Origin: Culex pipiens pallens
Taxonomy: Eukaryota > Arthropoda > Insecta > Diptera > Culicidae
Reading direction: 5' to 3'
Length of the DNA: 64,000 nucleotides
NCBI RefSeq assembly: GCF_016801865.2
Contig: NC_068939.1
Coordinates: 178,962,792-179,026,791, forward strand
The position numbers and the translations under genes are program-made. Numbering within the stretch: the first letter of the stretch is position 1; each line of letters starts with the position of its first letter. The notes under the pieces were generated by a model that did no database searches, had not been told where the DNA came from, and saw only the letters and a list, made by a program, of their open reading frames with translations. Positions 14,101-24,731 of this stretch are shown here, in pieces.

Positions 14101-15804
14101 GCCAAAATGACCAAATCGACCAAATTGACCAAATTGACTAAATTATTTACCCATATTGCCCAAAATCGCATGGTTCGGTAAATGTCCACCCGGGACAACC
14201 TTTGACACCTCACAAATCTAAAATCTATTAGGCACGTTTTGGAAAATTTTAAGGATTTTACAATGTAAAAATTTAAAAAAAATGATCTAATAAAAAATAG
14301 GAGCTATAAAAATATCATGAATTGAATTAAATGATTTTGGTATTGAGGTACTCTCCAATAATAAAATTCAGAATTTTAGAATTTTAGAATTTAAGAGTTT
14401 TAGAATTTTAGAATTTTAGAATTTTAGAATCTTAGAATTTTAGAATTTTAGAATTTTAGAATTTTAGAATTTTAGAATTTTAGAATTTTAGAATTTTAGA
14501 ATTTTAGAATTTTAGAATTTTAGAATTTTAGAATTTTAGAATTTTAGAATTTTAGAATTTTAGAATTAATAAATAAATAATAACAAATTTGGTCGATTTG
14601 GTCAATTGGGTCCATTTGGCCAAATTGGCCGATTTGGTCAATTTTGTCGTATTGGTCAATTTGATCGATTTGGTCAATTTGATCGATTTGGTCAATTTAG
14701 TTAATTTGGTCATTTTGGCCAATTTGGTCAATTTGGTCAATTTGGTCAATTTTGTAATTTTGGTCGATTTGGTCAATTTGATCAATTTGGTCGATTTGAT
14801 CAATTTTGGCGTAATTGTATTTTTTTTCAATTTAGCTTAATTTGTTTTATTTTTAATTTTGATAAATTGAGCAAATCGACCAAATTGACCAAATCGACTA
14901 AATTGACCAAATCGAACAAATTGACCAATACGACCAAAATGCCCAATTTGACCAAATCGTCCAAATTGATCAAATTGACTAAATTGACCAAATCGACCAA
15001 ATTGATGAAATTGACCAAATTGATCAAATTGACTAAATTGACCAAATTGACCAAATCGACCAAATTGGCCAAAACGACCAAATTGACCAAATCGACCAAA
15101 TTGATCAAATTGACCAAAATGACCAAATTTACTAAATTGACCAATTTGAACAAATTGGCCAAAATGACCAAATTGACCAAATCTACCAAATTGACTAAAT
15201 TGACCAAATTGACCAAATCGACCAAATTGGCCAAAACGACCAAATTGACCAAATTGATCAAATTGACCAAAATGACCAAATTTACTAAATTGACCAATTT
15301 GACCAAATTGGCCAAAATGACCAAATTGACCAAATCGCCCAATTTGACTAAATGGGCCAAAATGACCAAATTGACTAAAGCGACAAAATTGACCAAATCG
15401 ATAAAATTGACAAATTGGCCAAAATGGCTAAATTGAGCAAATCGACCAAATTGAACAAATCGATCAAATTGGCTAACTCGACCAAATTGGCTAAAATGAC
15501 CAAATTGGCCAAAGTGACCAAATTGACTTAATCGACCAATTGTCAAAAAAAAATACAAAATTGACAAAGTTCGAAAAAACAAAAAAAAATCAGGATTTAT
15601 AAAATTTTCCAAATATTTCAAAAAATCCAACTCAAACGTAAATTTTAACTCTCTCCTCTTCCTCTACATATTAGGTTCTTCTTCAAAACCCGCTGCGACG
15701 ACGTGGACAATCCAGTTTACCAGGAGGAAATCAACAACGACAATGAAATGTTGCCCCTGTTCGAGGGCAAGGTCATGGGCACGGTGAAGCCGATCGAGGT
15801 GTAA
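2157..15804 (+). CDS. Axn: Axin, Wnt pathway scaffold (nine coding exons, 771 aa)
   Basis: Axin assembles the beta-catenin (Armadillo) destruction complex with APC, GSK3 and CK1 in the cytoplasm. Exons: 2157-2243, 7863-8710, 9202-9333, 9422-9533, 9597-9731, 9793-10009, 10079-10382, 10445-10795, 15675-15804. All junctions are GT/AG and phases agree, giving 772 codons with stop. Exon 1 encodes the tankyrase-binding type motif RPPVPGEES (residues about 18-26). The RGS domain that binds APC is at about 49-177, followed by a Ser/Gly/Ala-rich stretch to about 294. SYNPVSRRDSEQASLSSG (about 323-340) and the FVSQLMSKLEKVKK helix (about 411-424) match the conserved Axin central region and beta-catenin-binding helix. 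ILDQHVSRVF follows in exon 6. A Pro-rich linker leads to the C-terminal DIX domain (about 687-771). Fly Axin is of similar length. Choosing the ATG at 7863, straight after an acceptor, would lose the tankyrase motif, so 2157 is preferred. Confidence 0.95.
2815..3536. repeat. Long dispersed repeat, copy 1
   Basis: This shares a series of blocks with 10990-11960 in Axin intron 8, in the same order and orientation: a block around GAAATTTCACG, a TGAGATATCGACAT-like block, a CAACTA block, and a TTTATCAAAAA block followed by GTACTT.GATTGCAAATTC. Part of the same sequence recurs around 52850-53040. No protein remnant or clear termini are visible, so the class of the repeat is unknown. Confidence 0.6.
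3855..4006. mobile_element. Nested 152-bp miniature inverted-repeat element
   Basis: Ends are GGTGTCATCCATAAAGTACG at the left and the near reverse complement TGACGTACTTAATGGATGAC, then ACC, at the right, giving about 25 bp of inverted repeat with one or two mismatches. It lies inside the larger 3538-4647 element, so it is either a later insertion or a shared internal segment. There is no coding capacity. Confidence 0.75.
4116..4275. mobile_element. Nested 160-bp miniature inverted-repeat element with poly-C core
   Basis: The left end carries AGCGTTCTTTCATTACGTAA and the right end its reverse complement TTACGTAATAAAAGAACGCT. The interior has C-rich runs on the + strand at both sides of a central TTTTTGCATGGAGCG segment. 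It is nested in 3538-4647. Confidence 0.75.
4826..5043. repeat. 218-bp near-perfect hairpin (fold-back element)
   Basis: The arms 4826-4920 and 4948-5043 are reverse complements over almost their full ~95 nt, with a few mismatches near the outer ends. The 27-nt loop is 4921-4947. A block such as GACCGCGGTAGGATAAAA in the left arm is mirrored exactly at 4958-4975. It lies in Axin intron 1, so the pre-mRNA would carry a ~90-bp stem. No flanking duplication was recognised. Confidence 0.85.
6325..6545. mobile_element. Miniature element GTACCGTAA family, copy 1
   Basis: It starts GTACCGTAAACGGGGGTCAA and ends with the imperfect reverse complement GATTACGGTAC. A second copy in the same orientation lies at 48143-48342. 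The interior block with GGGACAGCAGTTTTAACCAT is nearly identical between the two, and neither copy codes for protein. Confidence 0.75.
9137..9175. repeat. CA-rich microsatellite in Axin intron 2
   Basis: A run of CA dinucleotides interrupted by G and AA lies between the donor at 8711 and the acceptor at 9201 of Axin intron 2. Nothing else notable is seen in this 491-bp intron. Confidence 0.7.
10990..11960. repeat. Long dispersed repeat, copy 2
   Basis: This is related block by block to 2815-3536 and in part to 52850-53040. Shared landmarks include a GAAAATTTCACG block, a TGAGATATCGACATTAGAAA block, and GTACTTTTTGATTGCAAATT. It has no coding content and no clear ends. Confidence 0.55.
11978..12054. 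repeat. Short 77-bp hairpin repeat
   Basis: TCTAGAGTTTTTTTTAAACG near the start is mirrored by AAATAAACTCTAGA at the end, and GGTCC is mirrored by GGACC. The loop contains GCTATTGTGCTTCATATG. A close copy lies at 39985-40066, and a structural analogue at 54606-54688. Confidence 0.65.
12898..14152 (+). repeat. 9-bp satellite (ACCAAATTG/ACCAAATCG), block 1
   Basis: About 1.25 kb of degenerate tandem nonamer, chiefly ACCAAATTG and ACCAAATCG, with TGGCCAAAATG variants every few units. Because the period is a multiple of three, long open frames arise on both strands, reading TKLTKSTKL-like on + and NLVDLVNLV-like on -. They lack any non-repeat domain and sit in an Axin intron, so they are not called as genes. 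Confidence 0.95.
14371..14567 (+). repeat. 8-bp satellite (GAATTTTA)n
   Basis: About 24 tandem copies of GAATTTTA with very few changes, much more homogeneous than the nonamer arrays on either side. It separates block 1 from the inverted block 2 of the nonamer. Confidence 0.95.
14581..14812 (-). repeat. 9-bp satellite, block 2, opposite orientation
   Basis: The same nonamer as 12898-14152 but reading on the minus strand (CAATTTGGT/CGATTTGGT on +). Its orientation makes it an inverted partner to both flanking blocks, so single strands could pair over 200 bp or more. Confidence 0.93.
14863..15540 (+). repeat. 9-bp satellite, block 3
   Basis: The nonamer returns to the + orientation for about 680 bp, ending 135 bp before the last Axin exon. 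Higher-order similarity is visible: segments near 14985-15130 and 15165-15290 repeat the same order of variants, which points to segmental duplication within the array. Confidence 0.93.
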
Positions 15805-17000
15805 AGTCAGTCTTGCCGCCGCGGAACTGCCACCAGCGAGAAAGAGAATGCTTTTAATTTGTTCTTACGTTCGAGCTTGAGTTATCCACGAGTTTGGATA
15901 TTTATCGAACGCAGCCACGACTAAAAAAATTACCCATTTTAATCTCCTTCCTATGTTTGGAACCGAATTGTGTTATTTTTTAACTTATAATTAGAAACAT
16001 TGTAAAAAAATCAAGTCTTCTTTACGTTCGTAATTTTGTTTTGGAATATTTTTAAAATTACAGTTCGGAGCCCCGCGCGTGGAACAGTCAAAGTGCCTTT
16101 AATCGAAGAGAGAGTTAAAACCGTTGAAAACTATTTGGATCGCGCCAAGGCATAAATAACATTTACAAAACGACGACTTAAGCCCGAAAAAAAAACAACC
16201 AGAAGAAAATCAAAAAGTGTTCAGAACTGCGAGCAAGCTAAAGCTAAGAATTTAGAGAAAACGTTTTGAAATGTTCTCCAACGCCAATCGTGGAAAAAGC
16301 AGGTTAACAAGGAAGCAAACAATTAAATAGCATTGAGAGCAGAGTGGCACAACTGGAACACATTTTGCCATAATTGTAAAAAAAAAACAATCCTTTCTAG
16401 GCAGGGATCTTTGCTTCTCCTGGTTGAGAAGAGCGAATCTGACAAAAGTTTCAGCTGCCGTGAAAGTAGAACCGCCACACCAGCAAGGAGAGAGTAGGAG
16501 TCTTAACAGTATTTTTTTTTCCTTTCTAGTTTAGTTATGTTATTTACTTACTTTTCTTTAAACAGAATACCTAGTGAAGGGCAATGTTTCGAGGATTTAT
16601 TTGTGTTTGATACCGCAATATCGTAGAACAGTTTTATTTATTGACAGAGAAAATAATAAAAAAAGGAAGAATCGTCCCTCTCATCTCCCTCGATCGTGGC
16701 AAAATAAAAAAAAAACAAGTCGACAGTTGAAACGGTGCATATTTGCTTCTAAGTTTTATTACAGTTTGTGTGCATGGTTCACGAAAGGAAAATTTTCTAA
16801 TTTACATTGGCTTTTTTGGAGATAGTATTCCACCACAGCTTCTATCTGGAAAGAATTGGAGAATGTATATAGTTATACAAAGTAAATTGTGTTTAACTTG
16901 CAATAACAAAAAATGGCAAAAAACGTTGCTGAATCGACAAACGAAAATATAAAATATATTTAGAAATTTATATATTACAAATATAGGTGAATAAAACAAT
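15805..17000 (+). other. Axn: Axin 3' UTR and downstream flank
   Basis: No further coding sequence follows the stop at 15802-15804. The region is moderately A-rich, and a canonical AATAAA at 16990-16995 is the last good polyadenylation signal before repeat DNA starts at 17188. The exact 3' end is inferred. Confidence 0.5.
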
Positions 17001-18124
17001 CTATAACAAAAGAAAAACTATACTGTGTTATTTTTATTATTTATCACAACAACCGATGGTCATGGTCGTGGTTCATTGGTCAGCATTCTCAAACCAAATT
17101 CGAGTCGTCAAAAGCGAAATGAGACTTTTTTTCTGATCTGAAATTACTCCGAATTTTAACGATACTACAAGCAAAAAAACTCATGTCAAATCGACGCCAA
17201 CATTTCAAAAAGCATCATGTACAAACCATGCGTTTTGAGAAAAACGCATTTGAATGTTGAGCATCCATTTTCAATTCCCATTTTAATATAAAAGCAAAAT
17301 AAGATGTTCTGATGATAACGAACAATGGAAAACGTTGCTTTTATTGATAATTGATCATCCAAATTCAATAAAACATTAGTTTCGTAATTTTATTTGAGAA
17401 AAACAAACATTACTTCTTTTGAAATCACCAACGTTTATATCACCCTGCTGGCATTGAGGAGGACGCTTTGTTATGATTCGGTTTTCTCCGCCGAATGTAC
17501 ATGGCGCTTTGTTCATGTTGCTTTTTTTCCGTCACGAGGTTCATGTAGTCTTTTGTTTGACAGGTTGACAGGGCTATATAAACAGAGACTGCTGATGGCA
17601 GAGATTTTGTTTATGTTACTTTATTTAAAATCATGATTAAACAGACTTTACTGAAGTAACTTTTGCTCATTTTTGGTGGAGAGGTAGCTTATTAGGAGTA
17701 CTTTCAGAATATGCAGGGTTGTTACGGAAAAGACGAGAAAAAATCCGCGCCAGATCCGCGCCGACCCCAAAACCCAATCCGCGCGAAATCCGCGCCATAT
17801 AAAAAAACCGCGACAAACATAGAAGAGAGTAACATAATGAATGCAATTTTAAACGAAAAAAGAATAATACAGAAGGCATTTGGATCAGTACCGTTGATCA
17901 GTTGTGGATTCATATCCCACCTGTACCAAATGGAACCTTTTTTGCCATTTCTGAAACAATATTAGCAAATTATAAAATCTAGGGATTAAGTACTTGATAA
18001 TTCTCGCCAAAACTTTACTCTGGAAAATCGAAACACGAAATTTCTATTATTTTCTTCTCTAAATTTTTCTAATCTAAAATATGACTCCGAAAATGATCCG
18101 AACTAAGAAAATGGCAAAAAAATA

Positions 18125-19025
18125 ATATAATAATTTGAAAATTTAATGATTTAATGATTTAATAATTAAATGATTAAATAATTAAATAATTTAATAATTC
18201 AATAATTTAATAATTTAATAATTTAATAATTTAATAATTTAATAATTTAATAATTTAATAATTTAATAATTTAATAATTTAATAATTTAAAAATTTAATA
18301 ATTTAATAATTTAATGATTTAATAATTTAATAATTTAATAATTTAATAATTTAATAATTTAATAATTTAATAATTTAATAATTTAATAATTTAATAATTT
18401 AATAATTTAATAATTTAATAATTTAATAATTTAATAATTTAATAATTTTATAATTTTATAATTTTATAATTTAATAATTTAATAATTTAATAATTTAATA
18501 ATTTAATAATTTAATAATTTAATAATTTAATAATTTAATAATTTAATAATTTAATAATTTAATAATTTAATAATTTAATAATTTAATAATTTAATAATTT
18601 AATAATTTTATAATTTAATAATTTAATAATTTAATAATTTAATAATTTAATAATTTAATAATTTAATAATTTAATAATTTAATAATTTAATAATTTAATA
18701 ATTTAATAATTTAATAATTTAATAATTTAATAATTTAATAATTTAATAATTTAATAATTTAATAATTTAATAATTTAATAATTTAATAATTTAATAATTT
18801 AATAATTTAATAATTTAATAATTTAATAATTTAATAATTTAATAATTTAATAATTTAATAATTTAATAATTTAATAATTTAATAATTTAATAATTTAATA
18901 ATTTAATAATTGAATAATTTAATAATTTAATAATTTAATAATTTAATAATTTAATAATTTAATAATTTAATAATTTAATAATTTAATAATTTAATAATTT
19001 AATAATTTAATAATTTAATAATTTA
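18125..19025. repeat. 8-bp satellite (AATAATTT)n, about 0.9 kb
   Basis: Roughly 110 copies of AATAATTT with rare substitutions such as TTTTATAA (near 18448-18470) and ATTGAATA (near 18910). It lies inside the 17715-21280 element, directly before the TTAA palindrome. Confidence 0.97.
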
Positions 19026-19050
19026 AAAATCATATAATTTGATAACTTAA

Positions 19051-20433
19051 GAGCGAGTCCACGAACAGGGCATACCCCTTTGTATGGGACGTCGTTTGGA
19101 TCGCACCAATCTGCCTGAAATTTTCAGGGGTTGTTTGTACATATAAAACTAGCATCTGGCCAAAATATGAGCACTCTAGGTCAACGGGAAGTGGGGAAAA
19201 TCGGGACACAAAGTTTGAAGGTTCAAAAACGTCAAAAATCTTAAAAATGCTATAACTTTGGCAAAATTCAATATAATTTCAAAATTCAAAATGCATCTGA
19301 AAGGGCTTAAAAAATGCAACAAAATGCAGGGTAGAGCATCCCAATTGGTTTAATCTAAAGGGAGTTATTGGCATTTTGGTGAAAAAATAGCATAATTTTC
19401 AAACTCAAATAAAAAAGTGTTCCATCCAGATATCAATTCGGTTCGACCTGCAGCTTGTAGGCGACATTTGGGACTACCATCTGAGACTGAGAACGCTTTG
19501 GGTAATGCAGTTTAACATATTAAATAGACACTTTTACTTTTTGTGAATTTTTTGGTTGTACATTTTTGTTCGGGGGACCCCTTAGATCCCATTTTCTGGT
19601 GATAATTTTATCATATTCGTGTTCCTGAGACAATTTCACAATAGAACCATCCATAAAAATGTTTATTTTCATCCATTTTAACCCTATAAAAAATTAAATT
19701 AAAAAAAATTAAGAAGCTGCATTTTTTCTGGTGTCATCTAGTATCCTTGGAAACGAACTTGATTTTCAATAAATGTGAATCGAAGATTTTTTTTAATTTA
19801 ATTTTTTAAAGGGTTAAAATGGATGAAAATAAACATTTTTGTGCATGTTTTCATTGTGAAATTGTCTCAGGAACACGAATATGATAAAATTATCACCAGA
19901 AAATGGGATCTAAGGGGTCCCCCGAGCAAAAATGTACAACCAAAAAATTCACAAAAAATAAAAGTGTCTATTTAATATGTTAAACTGCATTACCCAAAGC
20001 GTTCTCGGTCTCAGATGGTAGTCCCAAATGTCCCCTACAAGCTGCAGGTCGAACCGAATTGATATCTGGATGGAACACTTTTTTATTTGAGTTTGAAAAT
20101 TATGCTATTTTTTCACCAAAATGCCAATAACTCCCTTTAGATTAAACCAATTGGGATGCTCTACCCTGCATTTTGTTGCATTTTTTAAGCCCTTTCAGAT
20201 GCATTTTGAATTTTGAAATTATATTAAATTTTGCCAAAGTTATAGCATTTTTAAGATTTTTGACGTTTTTGAACCTTTAAACTTTGTGTCCCGATTTGCC
20301 CCATTTCCCGTTGACCTATAGTGCTCATATTTTGGCCAGATGCTAGTTTTATATGTACAAACAACCCCTGAAAATTTCAGGCAGATTGGTGAGGTCGATG
20401 CGAGATGGGTATGCTTTGCTCGTGGACTCGCTC
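19051..20433. mobile_element. 1.38-kb palindromic element with TTAA target duplication
   Basis: It begins GAGCGAGTCCACGAACAG and ends with the matching inverted GTGGACTCGCTC. TTAA stands directly outside both ends (19047-19050 and 20434-20437), the target used by piggyBac-type transposases. The two ~600-bp arms are near-perfect reverse complements; the unpaired centre is about 19700-19800. A frame read at 20240-20608 is only a reading through the right arm. No transposase is present. Confidence 0.85.
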
Positions 20434-21498
20434 TTAAGAACTTTCTTAAAAGAATAAAATTAACAAAAAAATCAATGGTAATATTTTCGTAATTTTTCAA
20501 TTTAATAATTCGTTTTTTTACGTTTTTTTTTTTGAGTCTGTAATGTTTTGACAATTTCAAATTATGAATTCTATTTTTTTTATTATTTGAATATGTAAAT
20601 TCTGACATTACATTTCGCTTTTAGACGGAGATTTTAGCAGATTTCTAAGTGGATTTCGTCATGTTGTGATAATTGGGAGAAGAATCAATTCTATCTGAAT
20701 CAGAGTGGCAACAATTTTTTTTATTTTTTCAATAAATCAAAAATTTAAAAATTTAAATTTTTATATTTAAAAAAATTGGAAAATCTACAAAGTTTCATAG
20801 CCTAAAATTTTTAAAATTCTGTAATTTTTTCGAATTTTGTTATTTTGATTTTAATAAAATTGGTATTTTTTTGAATTGTTAAGCAGATGTTTTAAAAATA
20901 ATGAGTTGTAATGTTATGTTAAATTTATATAACAAATCTCAATACATTAAAAAAAATCGCTCCTTGAAGATTATTTCAAAGTTTCGTATTAAGAAAAAAT
21001 AACAATCAATAATTTTTAGAAGAAAATTTTCTTTGTTAACAACTTCTTAGAAATTGATGTTTTCGCACTCAACGAAAAAGATTGAATTTATTTTATTCGT
21101 AATAATATTTTCCTTTGTAATTTGAAAGAAATTCTATCGCTCTCAATTATTTTGTTTATCAAAATTGCTATCCGCGCGAAATCCGCGCCTGAGCAAAATT
21201 AGCCAGCAAATCCGCGCCAGATCCGCGCGATACGCGCCATCCGCGCCATCCGCGCGATCCGCGCCGTCCGTAACAACCCTGAATATGCAATAACCCAGAA
21301 AGTGTCAAAATGTACATGATGTCTTTTGAAATGTTGGCGTCGAAATTATCAACTGTAAGCCAAATTTCCCAAATTGGAAGCTTCCAAGTCCAGAGTGCTG
21401 TCATCTGGCGGCGAACACTCAAAACTATATTGACACCTTGTCGATTGCCTACCGATAGGCGTATTGTTAGTTCTGTTGGTCATTCTGATTTTATTTAA

Positions 21499-22831
21499 GA
21501 GGCAGTATTTGTAGATTCTGCTCGGTTTGTTCTAGAGGTCGTATCGAGTTGCTCCGATTTGGATGAAACTTTCAGCGTTTGTTTGTCTATGCATGAGATG
21601 AACTCATGCCAAATATGAGCCCTCTAGGACAAAGGGAAGTGGGGTAAAACGGGCATTGAAGTTTGAGGTCCAAAACACATGAAAATTCTTAAAATTGCTC
21701 GCATTTCCGTAAAACTTCATCAATTCCAACTCTCTTAGATGCATTCGAAAGGTCTTTTGAAGCCCTTCAAAATGTGTTTTAGACATCCAGGATTGGTTTG
21801 ACTTTTTCTCATAGCTTTTGCAAATTACTGTTAAAAATTGATTTTTTTAAAACCTTAATAACTTTTGGCAACAGCCTTCAACACCCATACTCCCATAGGT
21901 CAAAAGTTAGGGAATTTCATGGACTATAAGCCTACGGTATTAACTTTTTGGCCAATCGCAGTTTTTCTCATAGTTTTTCGATTTTTCTAGAACAAAAATT
22001 TTACAACGTTGGTTTTTGCTCTGTAGGCCTCCATAGCGGCACTTTTTGGTCTCAATGTTGACATATTCGGAATCCTCAGAAAATTTTACATTAGATTGAG
22101 GTGTTGGAATTTTGAATCTGATTGGAAAAAATGCCATTTAGAATTAATTAAAATATTATTTAGAATTTTGTCGGATTAGGGGTAAACAAGTTTTTGCCTA
22201 CTTGATTCAGCATTTGACGTATTGATCATAGGGTAAATAAGATCTATTTCTTTTTTCAAAAATGTTTTATTTAATTATTTTTTAAATCAAAATTACAACT
22301 CCAATCTTCTTGGCCTACAGGGCAAAAACTAACGTTGTAAAATGTTTGTTCTAAAAAAATCGAAAAACTATGAGAAAAACTGCGATTGGCCAAAAAGTTA
22401 ATACCGTAGGCTTATAGTCCATGAAATTCCCTAACTTTTGACCTATGGGAGTATGGGTGTTGGAGGCTGTTGCCAAAAGTTATTAAGGTTTTAAAAAAAT
22501 CAATTTTAAACAGTAATTTGCAAAAGCTATGAGAAAAAGTCAAACCAATCCTGGATGTCTATAACACATTTTGATGGGCTTCAAAAGACCTTTCGAATGC
22601 ATCTAAGAGAGTTGGAATTGATGAAGTTTTACGGAAATGCGAGCAATTTTAAGAATTTTCATGTGTTTTGGACCTCAAACTTCAATGCCCGTTTTACCCC
22701 ACTTCCCTTTGTCCTAGAGGGCTCATATTTGGCATGAGTTCATCTCATGCATAGACAAACAAACGCTGAAAGTTTCATCCAAATCGGAGCACCTCGATAC
22801 GACCTGTTTCACATCGGTGAAAAACTCGCTC
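21499..22831. mobile_element. 1.33-kb palindromic element with TTAA target duplication
   Basis: Flanked by TTAA at 21495-21498 and 22832-22835. The right end reads AACTCGCTC as in the element at 19051-20433; the left end is degenerate (GAGGCAGTATTTG). The inverted arms span about 21535-22140 and 22200-22795. Identical 60-codon frames at 21604-21786 (-) and 22555-22737 (+) are mirror images of one arm, not genes. Confidence 0.8.
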
Positions 22832-24728
22832 TTAAATATTTTCTTTCAACATTTTGCCTTTAGTTTGATCATATCTCGCAGGGTGGTTACACTTTCGCGA
22901 TTTTCACGGATTTCGCGGATTGAGTCAGCGATGGCGTGGATTTCGCGGGTTTACAAAACTGAAAAATATTTTTTCATTGAATACATTTTTTGTTTAATTT
23001 AATTCGTATATAGTACCTAATCATGTCTTGATTTGAAATTGAGTATTTTTGACAATTTCAAATATCATTATTGAAAATTTTGCAAGATTTTTTGTCAATT
23101 TGTAATTTGATATTTGTGAGATTCGTTTCATAGCTTCAATAATGTTAATTGAAAAATATAATCAATGTTCATGAAAAATGATCTTAATAATACATTTTAA
23201 ATTTCTAGTGTACCTTATTCGACTCAATCGGCAATACAAAAAAAAAATCAAATATGTTTTAATTTTTGAGAATTTTAACGATTGTTAAAATGAACTACAT
23301 TATCTCAAAAAGTGAGCAATTTTCTTTTTATTAGAGCTTGGACTACGGATATCCGGATTATTTACATTTTTTTCCATATAAAATCAGATATCATCTTTTT
23401 AATCAAACCAAATCAAAAGAGATGTACAAAATCGTATCAGAACTGAAAATTATTTGGATAAAAATATTTGAGGAGCCCAAAATAGAATTAAGAATAAAAA
23501 TGTAACGGATCGGATAGTTTTTCGGATAATAGTATTCGACCATAAATCATGTGATACAAAGTGAAAGATCCTTTGACTGTAAAATGTTTTTTTGTCGTCT
23601 TAATATCGCCCCACAGTCGTGAGACAAGGCTGACATGTATGAGTTAGTTTATTTTCTAATAGCTCTAATTTTTATAAGACCTTCTGAAGCGATCTTGAAA
23701 GTTTTATTTTCATTTTAGACTTAATTGAATATATTTATTATTCAAAAATAGGAGAGAGCGAAAAAGATGGCGGCGGTGTGGAAGTTGTGGATTTCCGTCG
23801 CGATTTATCTTGCCGATTTTGAAGTGTTTTTGTTGTGCTACGGTCCGGGAAAGTGCATCAATACAATAATTAAGTGGCAGGCTATCTGATTTTTGTGAAA
23901 ATCACGCGCGTTTCTGTTTTGAAAGAGGTTTTTGATCCATTTTAGTTTTTGTTGTCGTGAATCTAAGGAAGAAAAAATCAGCCAAACGTCATTTCTGTCA
24001 GAGAGTGCGCTCTCAGAGAGCGTCACAGGAAGGAGATTGTGTGTGTTTGGTGTGGTTTTGGTTTGCCGATGACGCGTCTCGACGCTGCTGTGCGGCGGAG
24101 AACAGTTCCCGGTTGGAGGGGGAGTCGGAGTGGCCGTCGCTTACTCTCCAAGGGCAAGGGTTCAGGCTCCTGAGTCGGGAGCAGGTGGCGGGGTGGTGCA
24201 TGGTGGGAGAAGAGCGGTGACAGCAGAAGCTGGATGCTTGTGTGTGTATTTGTGTGAAGTGCAGATGGATTCTGCTGCTGCTTCATGTTTCGCGAGTGTT
24301 TCTGACAGACGTCATTTGAACTTTGAAGTGTAGTTTTTGAAAAGGGCCAAATCTACACATGCAGACTTTAGATATGACCTGCAGACTTTTTACAAACATT
24401 GGGTGAGCTCGTTTAAGGCGAGCTTGGGTTTGTGCATTTAGGGTAGGGGAAGGAGGACGTTAAAACTTGTGCAGTGGATTTGTTCGTGCCCAGAGGAAAT
24501 ATATATTGTGAATATTGTGAAACTGATTGAGGCAACATGTGAGAGGAGCGGCTGTTTGTAGGTCGGATGTTGAATACACGGAGCCGTAAGGCCGACGCAA
24601 ACGGATTTGTGCGGTGCTGCAGTCGTCGGGCGGTGTGGTCGAGTTGCACCTGATTTCAATGCTGCAGCGGCGGAGCAGTCTCCAGTCTTCAAGACCCCGG
24701 TGAGCTCGTTCCTTGATGACATCTCAAG

Positions 24729-24731
<3 letters not shown>

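Larger units (their letters stand above)
10796..15674 (+). other. Axn: Axin intron 8 (4.9 kb), satellite-rich
   Basis: The donor GTGAGT at 10796 and acceptor TTAG ending 15674 split an Arg codon inside the DIX domain, leaving only the last 43 residues in the final exon. The intron holds a long dispersed repeat (10990-11960), a short hairpin (11978-12054), AT-rich filler to about 12897, and the 9-bp and 8-bp satellites listed separately. Confidence 0.85.
17715..21280. mobile_element. 3.57-kb DNA element, AGGGTTGTTACGGA ends, 8-bp TSD GAATATGC
   Basis: The terminal 14 nt AGGGTTGTTACGGA are exactly inverted at 21267-21280. GAATATGC is present at 17707-17714 and again at 21281-21288, and occurs once in the uninterrupted relative at 51537-52114. 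An 8-bp duplication fits hAT or P superfamilies, though the ends could also be drawn as CAGGG..CCCTG with a 6-bp duplication. Both subterminal regions (17740-17810 and 21170-21270) carry many copies of ATCCGCGCC/ATCCGCGCG. No transposase frame was seen; the interior is satellite plus a palindrome. Confidence 0.85.
17192..21342. mobile_element. 577-bp inverted-repeat element, split by a 3.57-kb insertion; TSD AAAT
   Basis: It starts CGACGCCAACATTTCAAAA and ends TTTTGAAATGTTGGCGTCG, with AAAT duplicated at 17188-17191 and 21343-21346. An uninterrupted copy of the same family, in the opposite orientation, lies at 51537-52114 (578 bp, TSD ACTT). Removing the inserted 3566 bp plus its 8-bp duplication leaves 577 bp. 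The element contains TATATAAACAGAG and other AT-rich DNA but no transposase. Confidence 0.9.

Noticed and set aside
14827..15630. 267-codon minus-strand frame
   Set aside because: It is almost entirely satellite translation (NLVNLVILANLV) with short AT-rich ends.
18125..19025. CRISPR-like regular repetition
   Set aside because: There are no spacers; it is a simple 8-bp satellite in a eukaryotic genome.
21604..22737. Two identical 60-codon frames at 21604-21786 (-) and 22555-22737 (+)
   Set aside because: They are the two arms of one palindrome read in mirror image, not a gene pair.
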